The notes beneath the pieces are model-generated. The model ran no database searches. It was not told the DNA's origin and was given only the letters and a program-made list of their open reading frames with translations. A program made the position numbers and the translations under genes. Below, piece after piece: positions 16,380 through 25,809 of a DNA stretch of 47,524 nt; within the stretch, counting starts at the first letter, position 1, and each line of letters opens with the position of its first letter. The stretch covers positions 1 through 47,524 of the forward strand of contig JBGCGJ010000054.1 in the NCBI GenBank assembly GCA_045110675.1. The letters run 5' to 3'. Origin of the DNA: JBALVT01 sp045110675 (GTDB taxonomy: Bacteria; Pseudomonadota; Gammaproteobacteria; Pseudomonadales; Halieaceae).

Positions 16380-17540
16380 ATGGGACGAAGGCGTTTCAAG
16401 GTTCTAGTACTAGGGGGCTACGGCAACTTTGGCAGACGGATATGCGAATCCCTGGCGAAGGAAAAGTACGTCGAGCTACTAGTGGCTGGTCGAGATCTTA
16501 AGAAAGCAGCGGATCTGGCGGCGCGCATTAAGAGCAAACATTCCCAGTTACACATTCAAGGGATAGCACTAAATATCGATACCCCGAGTCTATTAGAAGA
16601 GCTCAAGCAACTTGCGCCGAATCTGGTTATTCATACCTGTGGTCCGTTTCAAAACCAGTCCTATCGAGTTCCCAGGACCTGCATAGCAATCGGCGCGCAC
16701 TACATCGATCTGGCAGATGACAGACGCTTCGTTTGCGACATCGGCCAGCTCAAGCAGGAAGCCGAGGAAAAAGGCGTGTTGCTGATTAGCGGAGCCAGTT
16801 CCGTTCCCGCTCTCTCGGCGGCGGTTATAGACCACTTCCTATCCCAATTTGGGAAATTGGAACGGATTGAATATGCCATTGCACCTGGAAACCAACTGGA
16901 CAGAGGCTACGCCACGATTAAGGCGATACTTTCCTATACGGGACATCCGTTCACGACTTGGGTGAACTCAAGGTGGGTAGAAGTGTACGGCTGGATGGAT
17001 TCCATTGTGCAGGACTTCGGCGCACCCCTAGGCAAGAGACATTTGGCCAACATTGATATTCCCGATCTGGAACTCTTTCCCGAGCGCTACGAGGGGCTTG
17101 AAACACTCAGGTTTCGGGCGGGCCTTGAACTGGCGCCGATGCACAAGTTTATGGGATTCATGGCGTGGTTGGCCAAGAAAAAGATTATAAAAAGTTGGGC
17201 TCCGTTTGCCCGCATGAGCGTGATTGTCAGTAACTGGTTTTATCGATTTGGCACAGATATCGGCGGCATGCAGGTTGAAATGGCAGGTAAAGACAGCGGC
17301 GGCAAACATAAACACCTCACATGGACACTGATCGCTGAACATGGGGTGGGGCCACATATCCCCACCATTCCCGCTATTTTGGTGGCGCGAGGAATTGCCA
17401 ACGGGGCGATTTCACGAACAGGAGCGAGTCCTTGTCTGGGCTTTTTTTCGCTTGCTGAATTTTTGGCGTATGCGGAAGGCTGGGGCATCTATACGCGAGT
17501 CCAATCCACGAAATGCACACCTCACAACGCGTTGCAGTAG
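16380..17540 (+). CDS. saccharopine dehydrogenase-like NAD(P)-binding protein
   Basis: A 386-residue protein with an N-terminal Rossmann fold of the saccharopine dehydrogenase NADP-binding type (VLVLGGYGNFGRRICESLA, then VIHTCGPFQNQSYRVPRTCIAIGAHYIDLADDRRF). The second half is the variable domain seen in proteins encoded beside DUF4166 genes. There is no membrane segment. The true substrate is unlikely to be saccharopine and is not known. It is divergent from the GbsR operon and shares its operator region. ATG follows GAGAGG at seven bases. Confidence 0.82.
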   Translation: MGRRRFKVLVLGGYGNFGRRICESLAKEKYVELLVAGRDLKKAADLAARIKSKHSQLHIQGIALNIDTPSLLEELKQLAPNLVIHTCGPFQNQSYRVPRTCIAIGAHYIDLADDRRFVCDIGQLKQEAEEKGVLLISGASSVPALSAAVIDHFLSQFGKLERIEYAIAPGNQLDRGYATIKAILSYTGHPFTTWVNSRWVEVYGWMDSIVQDFGAPLGKRHLANIDIPDLELFPERYEGLETLRFRAGLELAPMHKFMGFMAWLAKKKIIKSWAPFARMSVIVSNWFYRFGTDIGGMQVEMAGKDSGGKHKHLTWTLIAEHGVGPHIPTIPAILVARGIANGAISRTGASPCLGFFSLAEFLAYAEGWGIYTRVQSTKCTPHNALQ

Positions 17541-17665
17541 TCTAATAATCCAGCCTCCGGCAACTACATCAATGACGCAGGCAGCCCTATGGAATTTACT
17601 GCGATAGACTGAAAAAACACTTTGTATCATCAACCAAGATATTGATTAACAATAAAGGTCCTGCA

Positions 17666-18941
17666 ATGAAGCGAACCCTTTTGTACATCGCCTTTGGAAC
17701 TCTCATTGGAGCGACGTTGATGTACTTAAAAGACTTTAAAACCCAGTCAACCGAACCCATCCAAAGCGGTATGGGACTGGAAGACAGCTTCCAGGAATTC
17801 GCCAAAGCTATCGAACAGGCGGGCTCGTTCGTTCAACAGCATCAATGGTATGGCTCTCCCGCGGAGCAGGCAGAGGCTTATCGGCATATATTACGTGGAC
17901 TCATTTCGGCGATAGAACTGCAAGCGATGAGTGACCCCGACTTCCCCTATTTTCATGAGGTTAACCCGTTTAGCAAAAGCGGCATGGATAACTCCGACCA
18001 GCGCTACCTGATCACTCTGTTAAACGGCGAGGCTAGCTACAAAGTTTGGGGGAATCGCGGGACGAGTCGCCGGCTTGATTTCACACTTTATCAAGGCAGT
18101 GCTCCAATGGCGTCAAGTTTTGCCACACTCACGACCGAGCAGTTAGTGTCAGATAAAGATGGCAACTTTTGAGCTACACATTGGAGGTTCACCTCAACCC
18201 CACAATTGGCTTCCAGGCCACCCCGGAACAACCCGCCTCTTGGTAAGGCAAATTCACTCGAACTGGTCCGGGGAAATCCCCGGTCAGATGCACATTGATC
18301 GGATCGACGCCGACCGGCCAACTTATCCAGTACTGACAAAGGAAAAGATGGCGGAGCAGTTGAGTAATGCAACCAACACATTTGCTGAGGACTTGCGGCG
18401 TTGGCCAGAATTGAGCCGAACACGCTTTTCCATGTTGATGCCCAAAAACAGGCTAATGCCGCCTCAGGACACCGGCAAAGAAGGAGGGTTAGCCGGGCGC
18501 TGGATGGTGGGTGGCCACTTTGATTTGTCCGAAGATGAAGCACTTGTTATCCGCGCTCGTCCTACTGATGCAAGCTATCAGGGCATCCAGCTTGGTCATC
18601 ACTGGTGGGAGTCACTGGACTATGCGAACAGGCAAAGTAGTCTTACGGCGGATCAGGCCAAGGTCAGTTCTGATGGAGTGATTTATTTTGTGATTTCTCA
18701 TAAGGACCCAGGTGTTTCTAACTCGCTGGATACTGAGGGCTTTAGTCGAGGGGTGATACTCATGCGTTACGATGGCATGTCGTCTGAGTTGAGTGAAGAG
18801 CAGACTCCAGTGGCGGAGCTTGTGAAAATGGAAAATCTAAGGGAATACTTGCCAACTGATGAGCCGGTAGTTTCTGCCGAGCAGCGGGCTGGAGAGATTT
18901 CGATAAGACGTCGACATGTGCAGTCGAGGTTTGGGTTGTAG
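17666..18941 (+). pseudogene. DUF1214-type protein, frameshifted
   Basis: Two overlapping frames (17666-18172 and 18159-18941) together make one protein of about 425 residues. The first part has a membrane anchor (LLYIAFGTLIGATLMYL) and ends DKDGNF-stop. The second continues FELHIGG without loss if one T is removed from the TTTT run at 18167-18170. The C-terminal part has the DUF1214 signature (WWESLDYANRQSSL, VIYFVISHKDPGVSNSLDTEGFSRGVILMRYDG). The start has AAAGG seven bases upstream. A single-base insertion in a homopolymer may be a real mutation or a read error. Function unknown. Confidence 0.75.
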
Positions 18942-19164
18942 GGGGCGTGGGTTCTTCAAGTGCTCAGCGTGGAACTATTGATTAGGAAGGGCCATATATG
19001 GGGTTAGTTTCGCTGGCTGTGAGATGCTGGGGAGGATTGATGACTTCAGCCTAAGGGCTGAACTCACCCCTGCGGGGCTTCGTCGCTGCGCTCCTCGTCC
19101 AAAACGGTCTTTTGGTCGCGTTTTGTCCAACCGGCTGGTTCTCACCGCAACGACTCACCTTATG

Positions 19165-19203
19165 ACGCAAAAAGGCCACCCCTGTGGGGTGACCTTTTTG
19201 CGT
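19165..19203. terminator. long bidirectional hairpin terminator
   Basis: A 39-base near-perfect hairpin: ACGCAAAAAGG, one mismatch, CACCCC, loop TGT, GGGGTG and CCTTTTTGCGT. The A- and T-tracts on either side of the GC-rich stem fit a rho-independent terminator working in both directions, and many genomes place such a hairpin behind tRNA genes. Confidence 0.75.
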
Positions 19204-19207
19204 TATA

Positions 19208-19232
19208 TGGTGGGCCGTGCTGGATTCGAACC
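19208..19232 (-). repeat. tRNA 3'-end fragment, probable attachment-site scar
   Basis: On the minus strand the sequence reads GGTTCGAATCCAGCACGGC plus CCACCA: the T-loop, the 3' T-stem, an acceptor 3' half and the CCA end of a tRNA, probably tRNA-Lys-like. The 5' T-stem does not pair and no anticodon arm follows, so it is not a tRNA gene. Such short 3' copies are left when an integrative element recombines at a tRNA gene. Confidence 0.6.
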
Positions 19233-19687
19233 CCGAAACATGCTATTTCCCGCCTAGCCATGCCTCCTAATGCCTTGTAAATCAGAGAGTTAAAAAATAA
19301 GCCCGGCATTAGAGGGCATCAAAAGGCATGAAGATGGTCCCATGGTGGTCCCAAATTTCAGCCCGAATTGCAGAAATCATAAATTTAGCAACCCACGCTA
19401 GAGATCAATAAATGGAGGAACACCATCCTAACTCGTGTTCAACCATACAACCTTGCAGTTCACGGCCAGTACGCTCCGCCCAGCTCTATAGAGCCAAGAA
19501 ACGCTGTACTACCAGCCCAAGCCAATTAGTCCCCGCGATCAAGTGTTGGGCAATCACTTTGGTGTAATTTACCTGCTACTTTACTGCCGCCAGCGCCTGC
19601 TGTGGCATACCGGCAATTTTATGGCTTCGCGAATTCAGCTCGTTCCCGGTCAGGTTGGAACTTCAAAAAATGCTTTCAATTCGAGAC

Positions 19688-20533
19688 TTATCCGTCAGCG
19701 TTTTCCAGTAACAACACCCCGGCTCCGGTATTGGAAATCGGTGCGTGATAGTGCTTATGCAGACAATTCACTTTGTCGCCCAGTGCTCCCCGCATGACCA
19801 GCCACATTATGGATTCAATCCCCTCGGTGCCGGACTGCTCAATAATCTCCGCCGTAGTCTGGTTGGCAAACCAGTCGGGGCTGTTGATAATACTTTCGAT
19901 ACATTCAAGATCGTAGTCGACATTGATAAGGCCCGCGCGTTCGCCCTGAAGCTGATGTGAAAGCCCCCCGGTGCCTGCGATTACAACTTTCATATCCTTG
20001 GGATAGGATTCAATCGCTACCTTTAACGCCTGGCCGATTTTGTAACAGCGCCTGGCGCTGGGAAGCGGATGCTGTACTGTATTCACAGCAAAAGGGATGG
20101 ACTTGATAGGCCAAACCTCTTGGTCACCGAACAACACCCGCATCGGGTTGACGAAACCATGATCCACCAGCATCTCCTGGCAGGTGCACATATCAAACTC
20201 CTGGTTGATCAAGGACTCTGCGACATGCCAGGAAAACTCGGCATCGCCGGTAAAGGGCGCGGCGAGTTTCAGGCCCCAACCCTCGTCAGCATTTTCGTAT
20301 TTGTCAGCGCAGCCAATAGCAAACGTCGGTATTTTATCGAGGAAAAAATTGAGACCATGGTCGTTGTAGACCACAATAATCATATCGGGTTTTTTCTCCG
20401 CAAGCCAATCGTGTACCGGCGTATAGCCATCGAAAAATCGCTTCCAATAGTGATCCTGAGTCAAACCCTCGGAGATCGCGTTGCCTACCGCGGGTATGTG
20501 TGAGGTGGTGATGCCACCAATAATTTTAGCCAT
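19688..20533 (-). CDS. ligB: protocatechuate 4,5-dioxygenase beta (catalytic) subunit
   Basis: Class III extradiol dioxygenase subunit that, with LigA, opens protocatechuate between C4 and C5 to give 4-carboxy-2-hydroxymuconate semialdehyde. The 281-residue protein begins AKIIGGITTSHIPAVG, with the iron-ligand His in TTSHIP, and has MIIVVYNDHGLNFF with the second His. The catalytic-His region is AGTGGLSHQL. It overlaps the end of ligA by eight bases, which fixes the ATG at 20533. It is the last gene of the operon. Gallate dioxygenase is the main alternative, but that enzyme normally has the two subunits fused. Confidence 0.9.
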   Translation of the reverse strand: MAKIIGGITTSHIPAVGNAISEGLTQDHYWKRFFDGYTPVHDWLAEKKPDMIIVVYNDHGLNFFLDKIPTFAIGCADKYENADEGWGLKLAAPFTGDAEFSWHVAESLINQEFDMCTCQEMLVDHGFVNPMRVLFGDQEVWPIKSIPFAVNTVQHPLPSARRCYKIGQALKVAIESYPKDMKVVIAGTGGLSHQLQGERAGLINVDYDLECIESIINSPDWFANQTTAEIIEQSGTEGIESIMWLVMRGALGDKVNCLHKHYHAPISNTGAGVLLLENADG

Positions 20534-20927
20534 TCCAGTAACCGCCCTCTTTTTCAAGTCTCTCTACGAGGCCTTCTCTTTTTTCCAGAAGATTTTCTCT
20601 GAATTCATCGCCTGTTATCCCTTGGAAAGCAGCACCAGCATCCTGAACGGTGACGCCTCGGGGAATACAGAATTTAGCCATTAAATAAATGTTGGTCCCG
20701 GCTCGCAGCACACCCAAAAAATCCTGTTTAGTCACCAACTCCTTCTGAGCCTCGGTAAGCTCAAACTTGTCGCAATAGGCTGCTGGGTCTGCTTCAAACT
20801 CCTGGCGACAGCGCTCCTCGTTGAAGGAGTAGAAGAGCTTGTTCATGGCGAAAGAGCTATGCGCCCTCTGACCATCGAACACATAGGTTCCCGGGATTTT
20901 GTCGTATTCGTGTTTTTTCCAAACCAT
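20526..20927 (-). CDS. ligA: protocatechuate 4,5-dioxygenase alpha subunit
   Basis: Small structural subunit of the dioxygenase, 133 residues. YVFDGQRAHSSFAMNKLFYSFN and the LTxEQ-like segment ELTEAQKELVTKQDFLGVLRAGTNIYLMAKF match LigA proteins, which cover the active site of LigB. It is followed directly by ligB with an overlap, the usual order. Confidence 0.92.
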   Translation of the reverse strand: MVWKKHEYDKIPGTYVFDGQRAHSSFAMNKLFYSFNEERCRQEFEADPAAYCDKFELTEAQKELVTKQDFLGVLRAGTNIYLMAKFCIPRGVTVQDAGAAFQGITGDEFRENLLEKREGLVERLEKEGGYWNG

Positions 20928-20961
20928 TTACTGTCACTCCTGTTTGCTTGAATGATGTGCG

Positions 20962-21978
20962 TCAGGCCTCATTCAACGGAAATTCTTCGGTGTCGATCTC
21001 AAGCTGGGTCAAGGGTGGGTAACGCTCCCCTCTCACCGTTGTCTGGTTAATAAGCGCGCTTGCTTCAACCAACAACATCGGATCAATAGAAAGCTCTCCC
21101 GCCTGCAAATTTTCTTCAAGATGTTGGATCGAGCGAGTGCCCGGAATGGGAATGATGTTATCGCCCTGTTGCAACAGCCAACACAACGCTAGCTGTCCCG
21201 GCGTACACCCCGCCTCTTTCGCAAGCTCTTTGTAGGTCTGGAATAACTCTCGATTGGCGGTAAAGTTTGGCTCCTGAAAACGCGGCATGCCCCGGCGAAT
21301 GTCTTTCTCAGCAAGAGCATCTGAGTTGGCCAAGCTACCGCAAAGATACCCTCTAGCGACAGGGCAAAAGGCCACGAGGGAAACTTCCAGTTCACGGCAG
21401 GTCTGGAGCACAGCAATCTCGGGGTTGCGCGACCACAGTGAGTATTCTGTTTGTACCGCGGAAATCGGATGCACTGCGTGGGCCTTGCACAGTGTAGCTG
21501 CCGACACCTCGGAAAGGCCCAGTGCTCCCACTTTGCCCTGTTCAACCATCACCGACAGAGCACCCATGCTTTCTTCGATCGGGACAGACTTGTCCCAGCG
21601 GTGCAGGTAATAAAGATCAATATGATCCGTCTGCAAATTCCGTAGCGATTCCTCGATGGTTTTCTTAAGCGCTTCCGGCCGACCATCGATCACACGCTTA
21701 CCGTCAACACCGACCATGCCGCACTTGCTAGCCAGGTATATTTCATCGCGCCGATCTTTTAGCGCCTCGCCGACCAGTTTCTCATTACTGCCAAAGCCGT
21801 AAAGCGCAGCTGTATCGAAGTGCCGGACTCCAAGATCACAGGCGCGGTGCAACAAGCGAATTCCATCGTTCCTCTCGGGTGGATGCCCATAGGCATGACT
21901 GAGATTCATGCATCCCAAACCAATGGAGCCCACCGATCGGCCTGCTATTTTCCGCTGCTGGATGATATTCGGTTCCAT
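20962..21978 (-). CDS. aldo/keto reductase
   Basis: A 338-residue NADPH-dependent reductase of the AKR superfamily: GLGCMNLSHAYG, the catalytic Asp/Tyr region HFDTAALYGFGSNEKLVGEAL, DLYYLHRWD, and the NADP-binding end IIPIPGTRSIQHLEENL. The ATG at 21978 follows the stop of ligC by six bases. This enzyme is not part of the standard 4,5-cleavage pathway; it might reduce an aromatic aldehyde or a toxic semialdehyde. The substrate cannot be read from the sequence. Confidence 0.85.
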   Translation of the reverse strand: MEPNIIQQRKIAGRSVGSIGLGCMNLSHAYGHPPERNDGIRLLHRACDLGVRHFDTAALYGFGSNEKLVGEALKDRRDEIYLASKCGMVGVDGKRVIDGRPEALKKTIEESLRNLQTDHIDLYYLHRWDKSVPIEESMGALSVMVEQGKVGALGLSEVSAATLCKAHAVHPISAVQTEYSLWSRNPEIAVLQTCRELEVSLVAFCPVARGYLCGSLANSDALAEKDIRRGMPRFQEPNFTANRELFQTYKELAKEAGCTPGQLALCWLLQQGDNIIPIPGTRSIQHLEENLQAGELSIDPMLLVEASALINQTTVRGERYPPLTQLEIDTEEFPLNEA

Positions 21979-21984
21979 AGTCAA

Positions 21985-22929
21985 TCAGCTCGCCAGCTGT
22001 TGTTCCAGATCGTGCAACACCTTGTAACAGGGAAGCACTTTACTCACGCTGGAGTTGGGCTCACGGCCTTCGCGAATCGCCGCAAAAAACTCTCTGTCCT
22101 GTAGTTCGATGCCGTTCATCGATACATCGACCTTGGAGACATCAATGGGCGCTTCTGAACCGTCGAACAAATCATCATAGCGGGCGATATAGGTGCCGTT
22201 GTCGCAGATGTAACGGAAGAAGGTGCCCAGGGGTCCGTCGTTGTTAAAGGACAGTGACAGTGTGCAAATCGCACCATTTTCAGCCTGCAACTGGACTGAC
22301 ATATCAAGCGCAATGCCCAGCTCCGGATGAATCGGCCCCTGGATGGCATTGGCTTTTACAATGGGTGAGCCTGCCTGGTAGGCGAACAGATCAACCGTAT
22401 GTGCTGCGTGGTGCCACAACAGGTGATCGGTCCAACTGCGGGGTTCGCCTTTGGCATTAATGTTTTTACGTCGAAAAAAATAGGTTTGTACATCCATCTG
22501 CTGAATATTGCGCTCGCCGTTAACGATACTATTGTGAACCCATTGGTGCGATGGATTGAAGCGACGCGTATGTCCCACCATGCACACCAGCCCGGTTTCC
22601 TGTTGCGTTTTCATCACCGCCTCGGCTTCGGCCCAGCTGTCTGCCAAGGGAATTTCCACCTCTACGTGCTTGCCTGCTTGCATACACTGGATAGATTCGG
22701 ATGCGTGTTGTTGCGTAGGGGTACACAGAATCACAGCATCGGCCACTGTTTCCGCCAATGCCTCTCCAAGATCCAGTGAGACATGATCAATACCATATTC
22801 GTCAGCCACTTCCTGAGTCTTGTCGAGCTCACGCCCTACCAACGAGACCACATCGACACCTTCAATGTTCTTGATACCATCCAGGTGTTTGATACCAAAG
22901 GCGCCGGGGCCAGAGAGTAAAACTTTCAT
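21985..22929 (-). CDS. ligC: 4-carboxy-2-hydroxymuconate-6-semialdehyde dehydrogenase
   Basis: Oxidises the LigAB product (as its hemiacetal) to 2-pyrone-4,6-dicarboxylate with NAD(P). It is a Gfo/Idh/MocA-type protein of 314 residues: Rossmann start KVLLSGPGAFGIKHLDG, CTPTQQHASESIQCMQAGKHVEVEIPLA, and GHTRRFNPSHQWV as in LigC. The start at 22929 is preceded by AAGGAT. The position between ligI and ligAB supports the assignment over other Gfo/Idh enzymes. Confidence 0.9.
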   Translation of the reverse strand: MKVLLSGPGAFGIKHLDGIKNIEGVDVVSLVGRELDKTQEVADEYGIDHVSLDLGEALAETVADAVILCTPTQQHASESIQCMQAGKHVEVEIPLADSWAEAEAVMKTQQETGLVCMVGHTRRFNPSHQWVHNSIVNGERNIQQMDVQTYFFRRKNINAKGEPRSWTDHLLWHHAAHTVDLFAYQAGSPIVKANAIQGPIHPELGIALDMSVQLQAENGAICTLSLSFNNDGPLGTFFRYICDNGTYIARYDDLFDGSEAPIDVSKVDVSMNGIELQDREFFAAIREGREPNSSVSKVLPCYKVLHDLEQQLAS

Positions 22930-22963
22930 TTGAATATCCTTCCAAGGTTTTCCCAACGTCGCA

Positions 22964-23866
22964 TCAGCTTGCCGATTCCTCGGGCCAATACAGTCGCATG
23001 GGGTTAGCTACCAACAGCTTGCGCTGCAATTCGGGTGTGACGGCGATGCGCGGAATGTAATCCACCAACAACCCTTCGTCGGGCGTGTGAGAACTCATAT
23101 TGGGGTGCGGCCAATCGGTCCCCCAAAGCACTCTATCCGGGAAGGTTTCAACAACCTTCCGTGAGAATGGAACAACATCGTCGTAATGGTAATCCTGTTG
23201 CTGACTCAATCGCTCCGGACAGCTGACCTTGCACCAGAAATTATTATTTTCCTGCAGAAGCCGCAGGAACAAGCCAAACTCTTCGCCATCAATGGGCTTG
23301 CTGACATCCGGTCTTCCCATATGATCAACCACCACGTCCGTAGGCAGTGCGGTAAAAAAGTCATAAAGCTGCGCAAGATCAGCAGCCTCAAAATAGATGA
23401 CCACATGCCAGCCCAGGGGCGCAATTTTCGCTGATATCTCCTGGAGAGAATCAAAGGGCAATTTATCGACAAGGCGCTTTACGAAGTTAAACCGCACGCC
23501 ACGCACACCTGCGGCGTGAAGTTCCTGCAATTGCTGCGTAGAAATATCGCGTCGTACCGTCGCAACACCACGCGCCAGTCCATTTGAATCCTCCAGGGCA
23601 TCCACCAGGGCGCGGTTGTCTGCATCGTGACAGGTAGCTTGTACAATCACATTGCGACTGAAGCCCAGGTGATCCCGCAGGGCCCACAGTTTTTCTTTGG
23701 GTCCGTCACAGGGTGTGTACTTACGCTCTGGTGCATAAGGGAAGACGTCGCCGGGACCAAACACATGACAGTGCGCATCCACAGCGCCGGGCGGTGCCAC
23801 GAAAGCCGGTTTACTGGGGTTAGGATGATACACGCGCCACCCGAAATCCATGGTGAAATCACTCAT
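22964..23866 (-). CDS. ligI: 2-pyrone-4,6-dicarboxylate hydrolase
   Basis: Amidohydrolase-superfamily lactonase that opens 2-pyrone-4,6-dicarboxylate to 4-oxalomesaconate. The 300-residue protein has VDAHCHVFGPGDVFPYAPERKYTPCD near the N-terminus, the family-typical NVIVQATCHDADNRALVDAL, DHMGRPD and LWGTDWPHPN near the C-terminus, with the catalytic Asp. It lies three bases from the end of ligJ on the same strand. Confidence 0.93.
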   Translation of the reverse strand: MSDFTMDFGWRVYHPNPSKPAFVAPPGAVDAHCHVFGPGDVFPYAPERKYTPCDGPKEKLWALRDHLGFSRNVIVQATCHDADNRALVDALEDSNGLARGVATVRRDISTQQLQELHAAGVRGVRFNFVKRLVDKLPFDSLQEISAKIAPLGWHVVIYFEAADLAQLYDFFTALPTDVVVDHMGRPDVSKPIDGEEFGLFLRLLQENNNFWCKVSCPERLSQQQDYHYDDVVPFSRKVVETFPDRVLWGTDWPHPNMSSHTPDEGLLVDYIPRIAVTPELQRKLLVANPMRLYWPEESAS

Positions 23867-23869
23867 GGC

Positions 23870-24889
23870 TCACTTGCCCCTCGCTTCCAGAGCCGCATTC
23901 AAGCGGGGGAATACCCGCCGTGCGTTACCCTCGTACACTTTGTAGTGATCCTCTTTAGACAGGTTCAAGGCATCCACATAGCGCTTGGTATCGTCAAAAT
24001 ATTGTCCGGTCTCCGGATCAATACCGCGAACCGCCCCGACCATCTCCGAGCCAAACAAGAGATTGTCTATGTCGATCACCTTGAACAACAATTCTATCCC
24101 GGGTTGATGATAGACACAGGTATCAAAGAACACATTTTTCATCACATGCTCTACCAAGGGCGGTTTTTTAAGCATATCCGCCAGTCCTCGATACCGGCCC
24201 CAGTGATAGGGTACCGCGCCACCGCCGTGAGGAATAATAAAACGTAAACTCGGAAAGTCCTTGAAAAGATCACCCTGGAGCAGCTGCATAAACGCTGTGG
24301 TATCGGCATTGATGTAGTGGGCACCGGTCGCGTGAAAGTTGTGGTTGCAGGAACCGGACACATGAACCATCGCCGGCACATCCAGCTCCACCATCTTTTC
24401 GAAGATGGGATACCAACTGCGATCTGTCAGTGGCGCCGAAGTCCAGTGACCGCCTGAGGGATCCGGGTTCAGGTTACAGCCCACAAATCCCAGCTCATTC
24501 ACAGTGCGCTCCAGTTCCGCCACAGAGTGCTCAATGGATACCCCGGGCGACTGGGGTAATTGGCACACACCGATAAAGTAATCAGGATAAAGATCGACGA
24601 CACGTTTGATCAGATTATTACAGGCCATGGTCCATTGTTCGGATACGGTGCGGTCACCCAGGTGGTGAGCCATCGCGGAGGCGCGCGGCGAAAAGACTGT
24701 CATATCGGCGCCCCGCTCTCTAAGCAATCGCAACTGGTTTTGTTCCACGCTCTCACGAATCTGGTCATCGCTGATAGCAGGAACATCGGGTAAAGGCTTA
24801 CCCGACTTGTACGCCTCCAGTTGCGCCTCCCGGAACAGTTGGTGCGGTTCAGGGGCAGTGGTGTAGTGGCCGTGGCAATCGATAATCAT
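23870..24889 (-). CDS. ligJ: 4-oxalomesaconate hydratase
   Basis: Adds water to 4-oxalomesaconate to give 4-carboxy-4-hydroxy-2-oxoadipate. It is a 339-residue amidohydrolase-fold protein with the metal motif IIDCHGHYTT at the N-terminus, FSPRASAMAHHLGD, GCNLNPDPSGGHW, and the metal-binding IIPHGGGAVPYHWGRYRG. GGAGG lies upstream of the ATG, inside the end of the preceding gene (four-base ATGA overlap). Confidence 0.93.
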   Translation of the reverse strand: MIIDCHGHYTTAPEPHQLFREAQLEAYKSGKPLPDVPAISDDQIRESVEQNQLRLLRERGADMTVFSPRASAMAHHLGDRTVSEQWTMACNNLIKRVVDLYPDYFIGVCQLPQSPGVSIEHSVAELERTVNELGFVGCNLNPDPSGGHWTSAPLTDRSWYPIFEKMVELDVPAMVHVSGSCNHNFHATGAHYINADTTAFMQLLQGDLFKDFPSLRFIIPHGGGAVPYHWGRYRGLADMLKKPPLVEHVMKNVFFDTCVYHQPGIELLFKVIDIDNLLFGSEMVGAVRGIDPETGQYFDDTKRYVDALNLSKEDHYKVYEGNARRVFPRLNAALEARGK

Positions 24890-25809
24890 TTTTCTACCTC
24901 CGTTCTAGTTATTTTACTCTCTTCACAGAAGCAGGCCGAACGAATGCCATCCAGCATATTCCCCAGGGACTCTTCCCCCAAGGACGAATCAAACTGTGCC
25001 GCCCAGGCTTGTCGTTCCACCGTTGCCAGACTCATCCAGGGATAGTGACCGGCTTCTTCCACGGTTCGGGCCGCCTCCCGCATTTCAGCGGTGCGTCGTT
25101 CACCGTGCTGCAACGATCTGGAGATCAGGTAGCGTGCATGTTGCGGCCAGTCGGGCCCGGGGAACATATTGTCCAGCGATGCCAGTACACTCTCCTCAAC
25201 GCCGTAGTGACGACCCGCCAGCAACGACTCGGTGACCAGCGCCTCCAACCCTTTGACGATCACACTGCGGCACATCTTGGTTGCCGACGCCACGCCCAGT
25301 GTGTCCGATACCACAGTCATATCACTAAAGCCCAAAGGCAAACCCAACGATGCCAGTTCGGGCGCGTGCGGACCGGACAAAAGTATAGGCGAACCGCTTC
25401 GCAAAGGCATAATCGGAGACATCACCGACGCCTCTACAAATCGCCCGCCCGCGTTTTCGATCACACCAGAAGTTTCAAGCTTGGTACCCGGAGACACCGA
25501 GTTCAGATCACTAAAAAAAGTGCCGCGCTCTAGCCCGCCAACAATGGATCGGGCAGCATCACCAGCCTGGTCTGCAGTCACCGCAGACAATAGCAATTGA
25601 CAGCCGTCCGCAGCTGTCTCGGCAACTTCAGCGACAGACAGTCGCGGGTTCGAAACCAGATCCTGCAAATTCTGCGCGGCTTTGCTTTCGGAGTTAGCAA
25701 ACTGATAATCCCATACCCGCACCTGCACATCAGACTGTTCGAGCAGGTCTTCCACCAGAGTGCGGCCCACCTCACCCAGACCTATGATGCCCACACATTG
25801 AATTTTCAT
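24886..25809 (-). CDS. DUF1932-type NAD(P)-dependent dehydrogenase
   Basis: A 307-residue protein of the 6-phosphogluconate/3-hydroxyisobutyrate dehydrogenase fold. The N-terminal GIIGLGEVGRTLVEDLL binds the dinucleotide. FFSDLNSVSPGTK and the lysine region SATKMCRSVIVKGLEAL precede a C-terminal DUF1932 domain. Genes of this type are frequent in ligJ-ligU-ligK clusters, but their step is not settled. It overlaps both neighbours by four bases, so it is translated with them. It might process a side product such as an oxoadipate. Confidence 0.82.
   Translation of the reverse strand: MKIQCVGIIGLGEVGRTLVEDLLEQSDVQVRVWDYQFANSESKAAQNLQDLVSNPRLSVAEVAETAADGCQLLLSAVTADQAGDAARSIVGGLERGTFFSDLNSVSPGTKLETSGVIENAGGRFVEASVMSPIMPLRSGSPILLSGPHAPELASLGLPLGFSDMTVVSDTLGVASATKMCRSVIVKGLEALVTESLLAGRHYGVEESVLASLDNMFPGPDWPQHARYLISRSLQHGERRTAEMREAARTVEEAGHYPWMSLATVERQAWAAQFDSSLGEESLGNMLDGIRSACFCEESKITRTEVEK

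Larger units (their letters stand above)
18942..19687. other. 746-bp junction region without genes
   Basis: No supported gene. It contains the strong hairpin at 19165-19203 and the tRNA-end fragment at 19208-19232. After that comes about 450 bp that resembles the attachment-side flank of an integrase gene (runs of GGCAT and TGGTCCCA words) without any integrase frame. Confidence 0.4.

Noticed and set aside
18159..18175. Programmed ribosomal frameshift in the DUF1214 gene
   Set aside because: No slippery heptamer, stem-loop or internal Shine-Dalgarno element was visible; a one-base insertion explains it.
19208..19280. Complete tRNA gene at the CCA-ended fragment
   Set aside because: The T-stem is broken and no anticodon or D arm follows on the minus strand.
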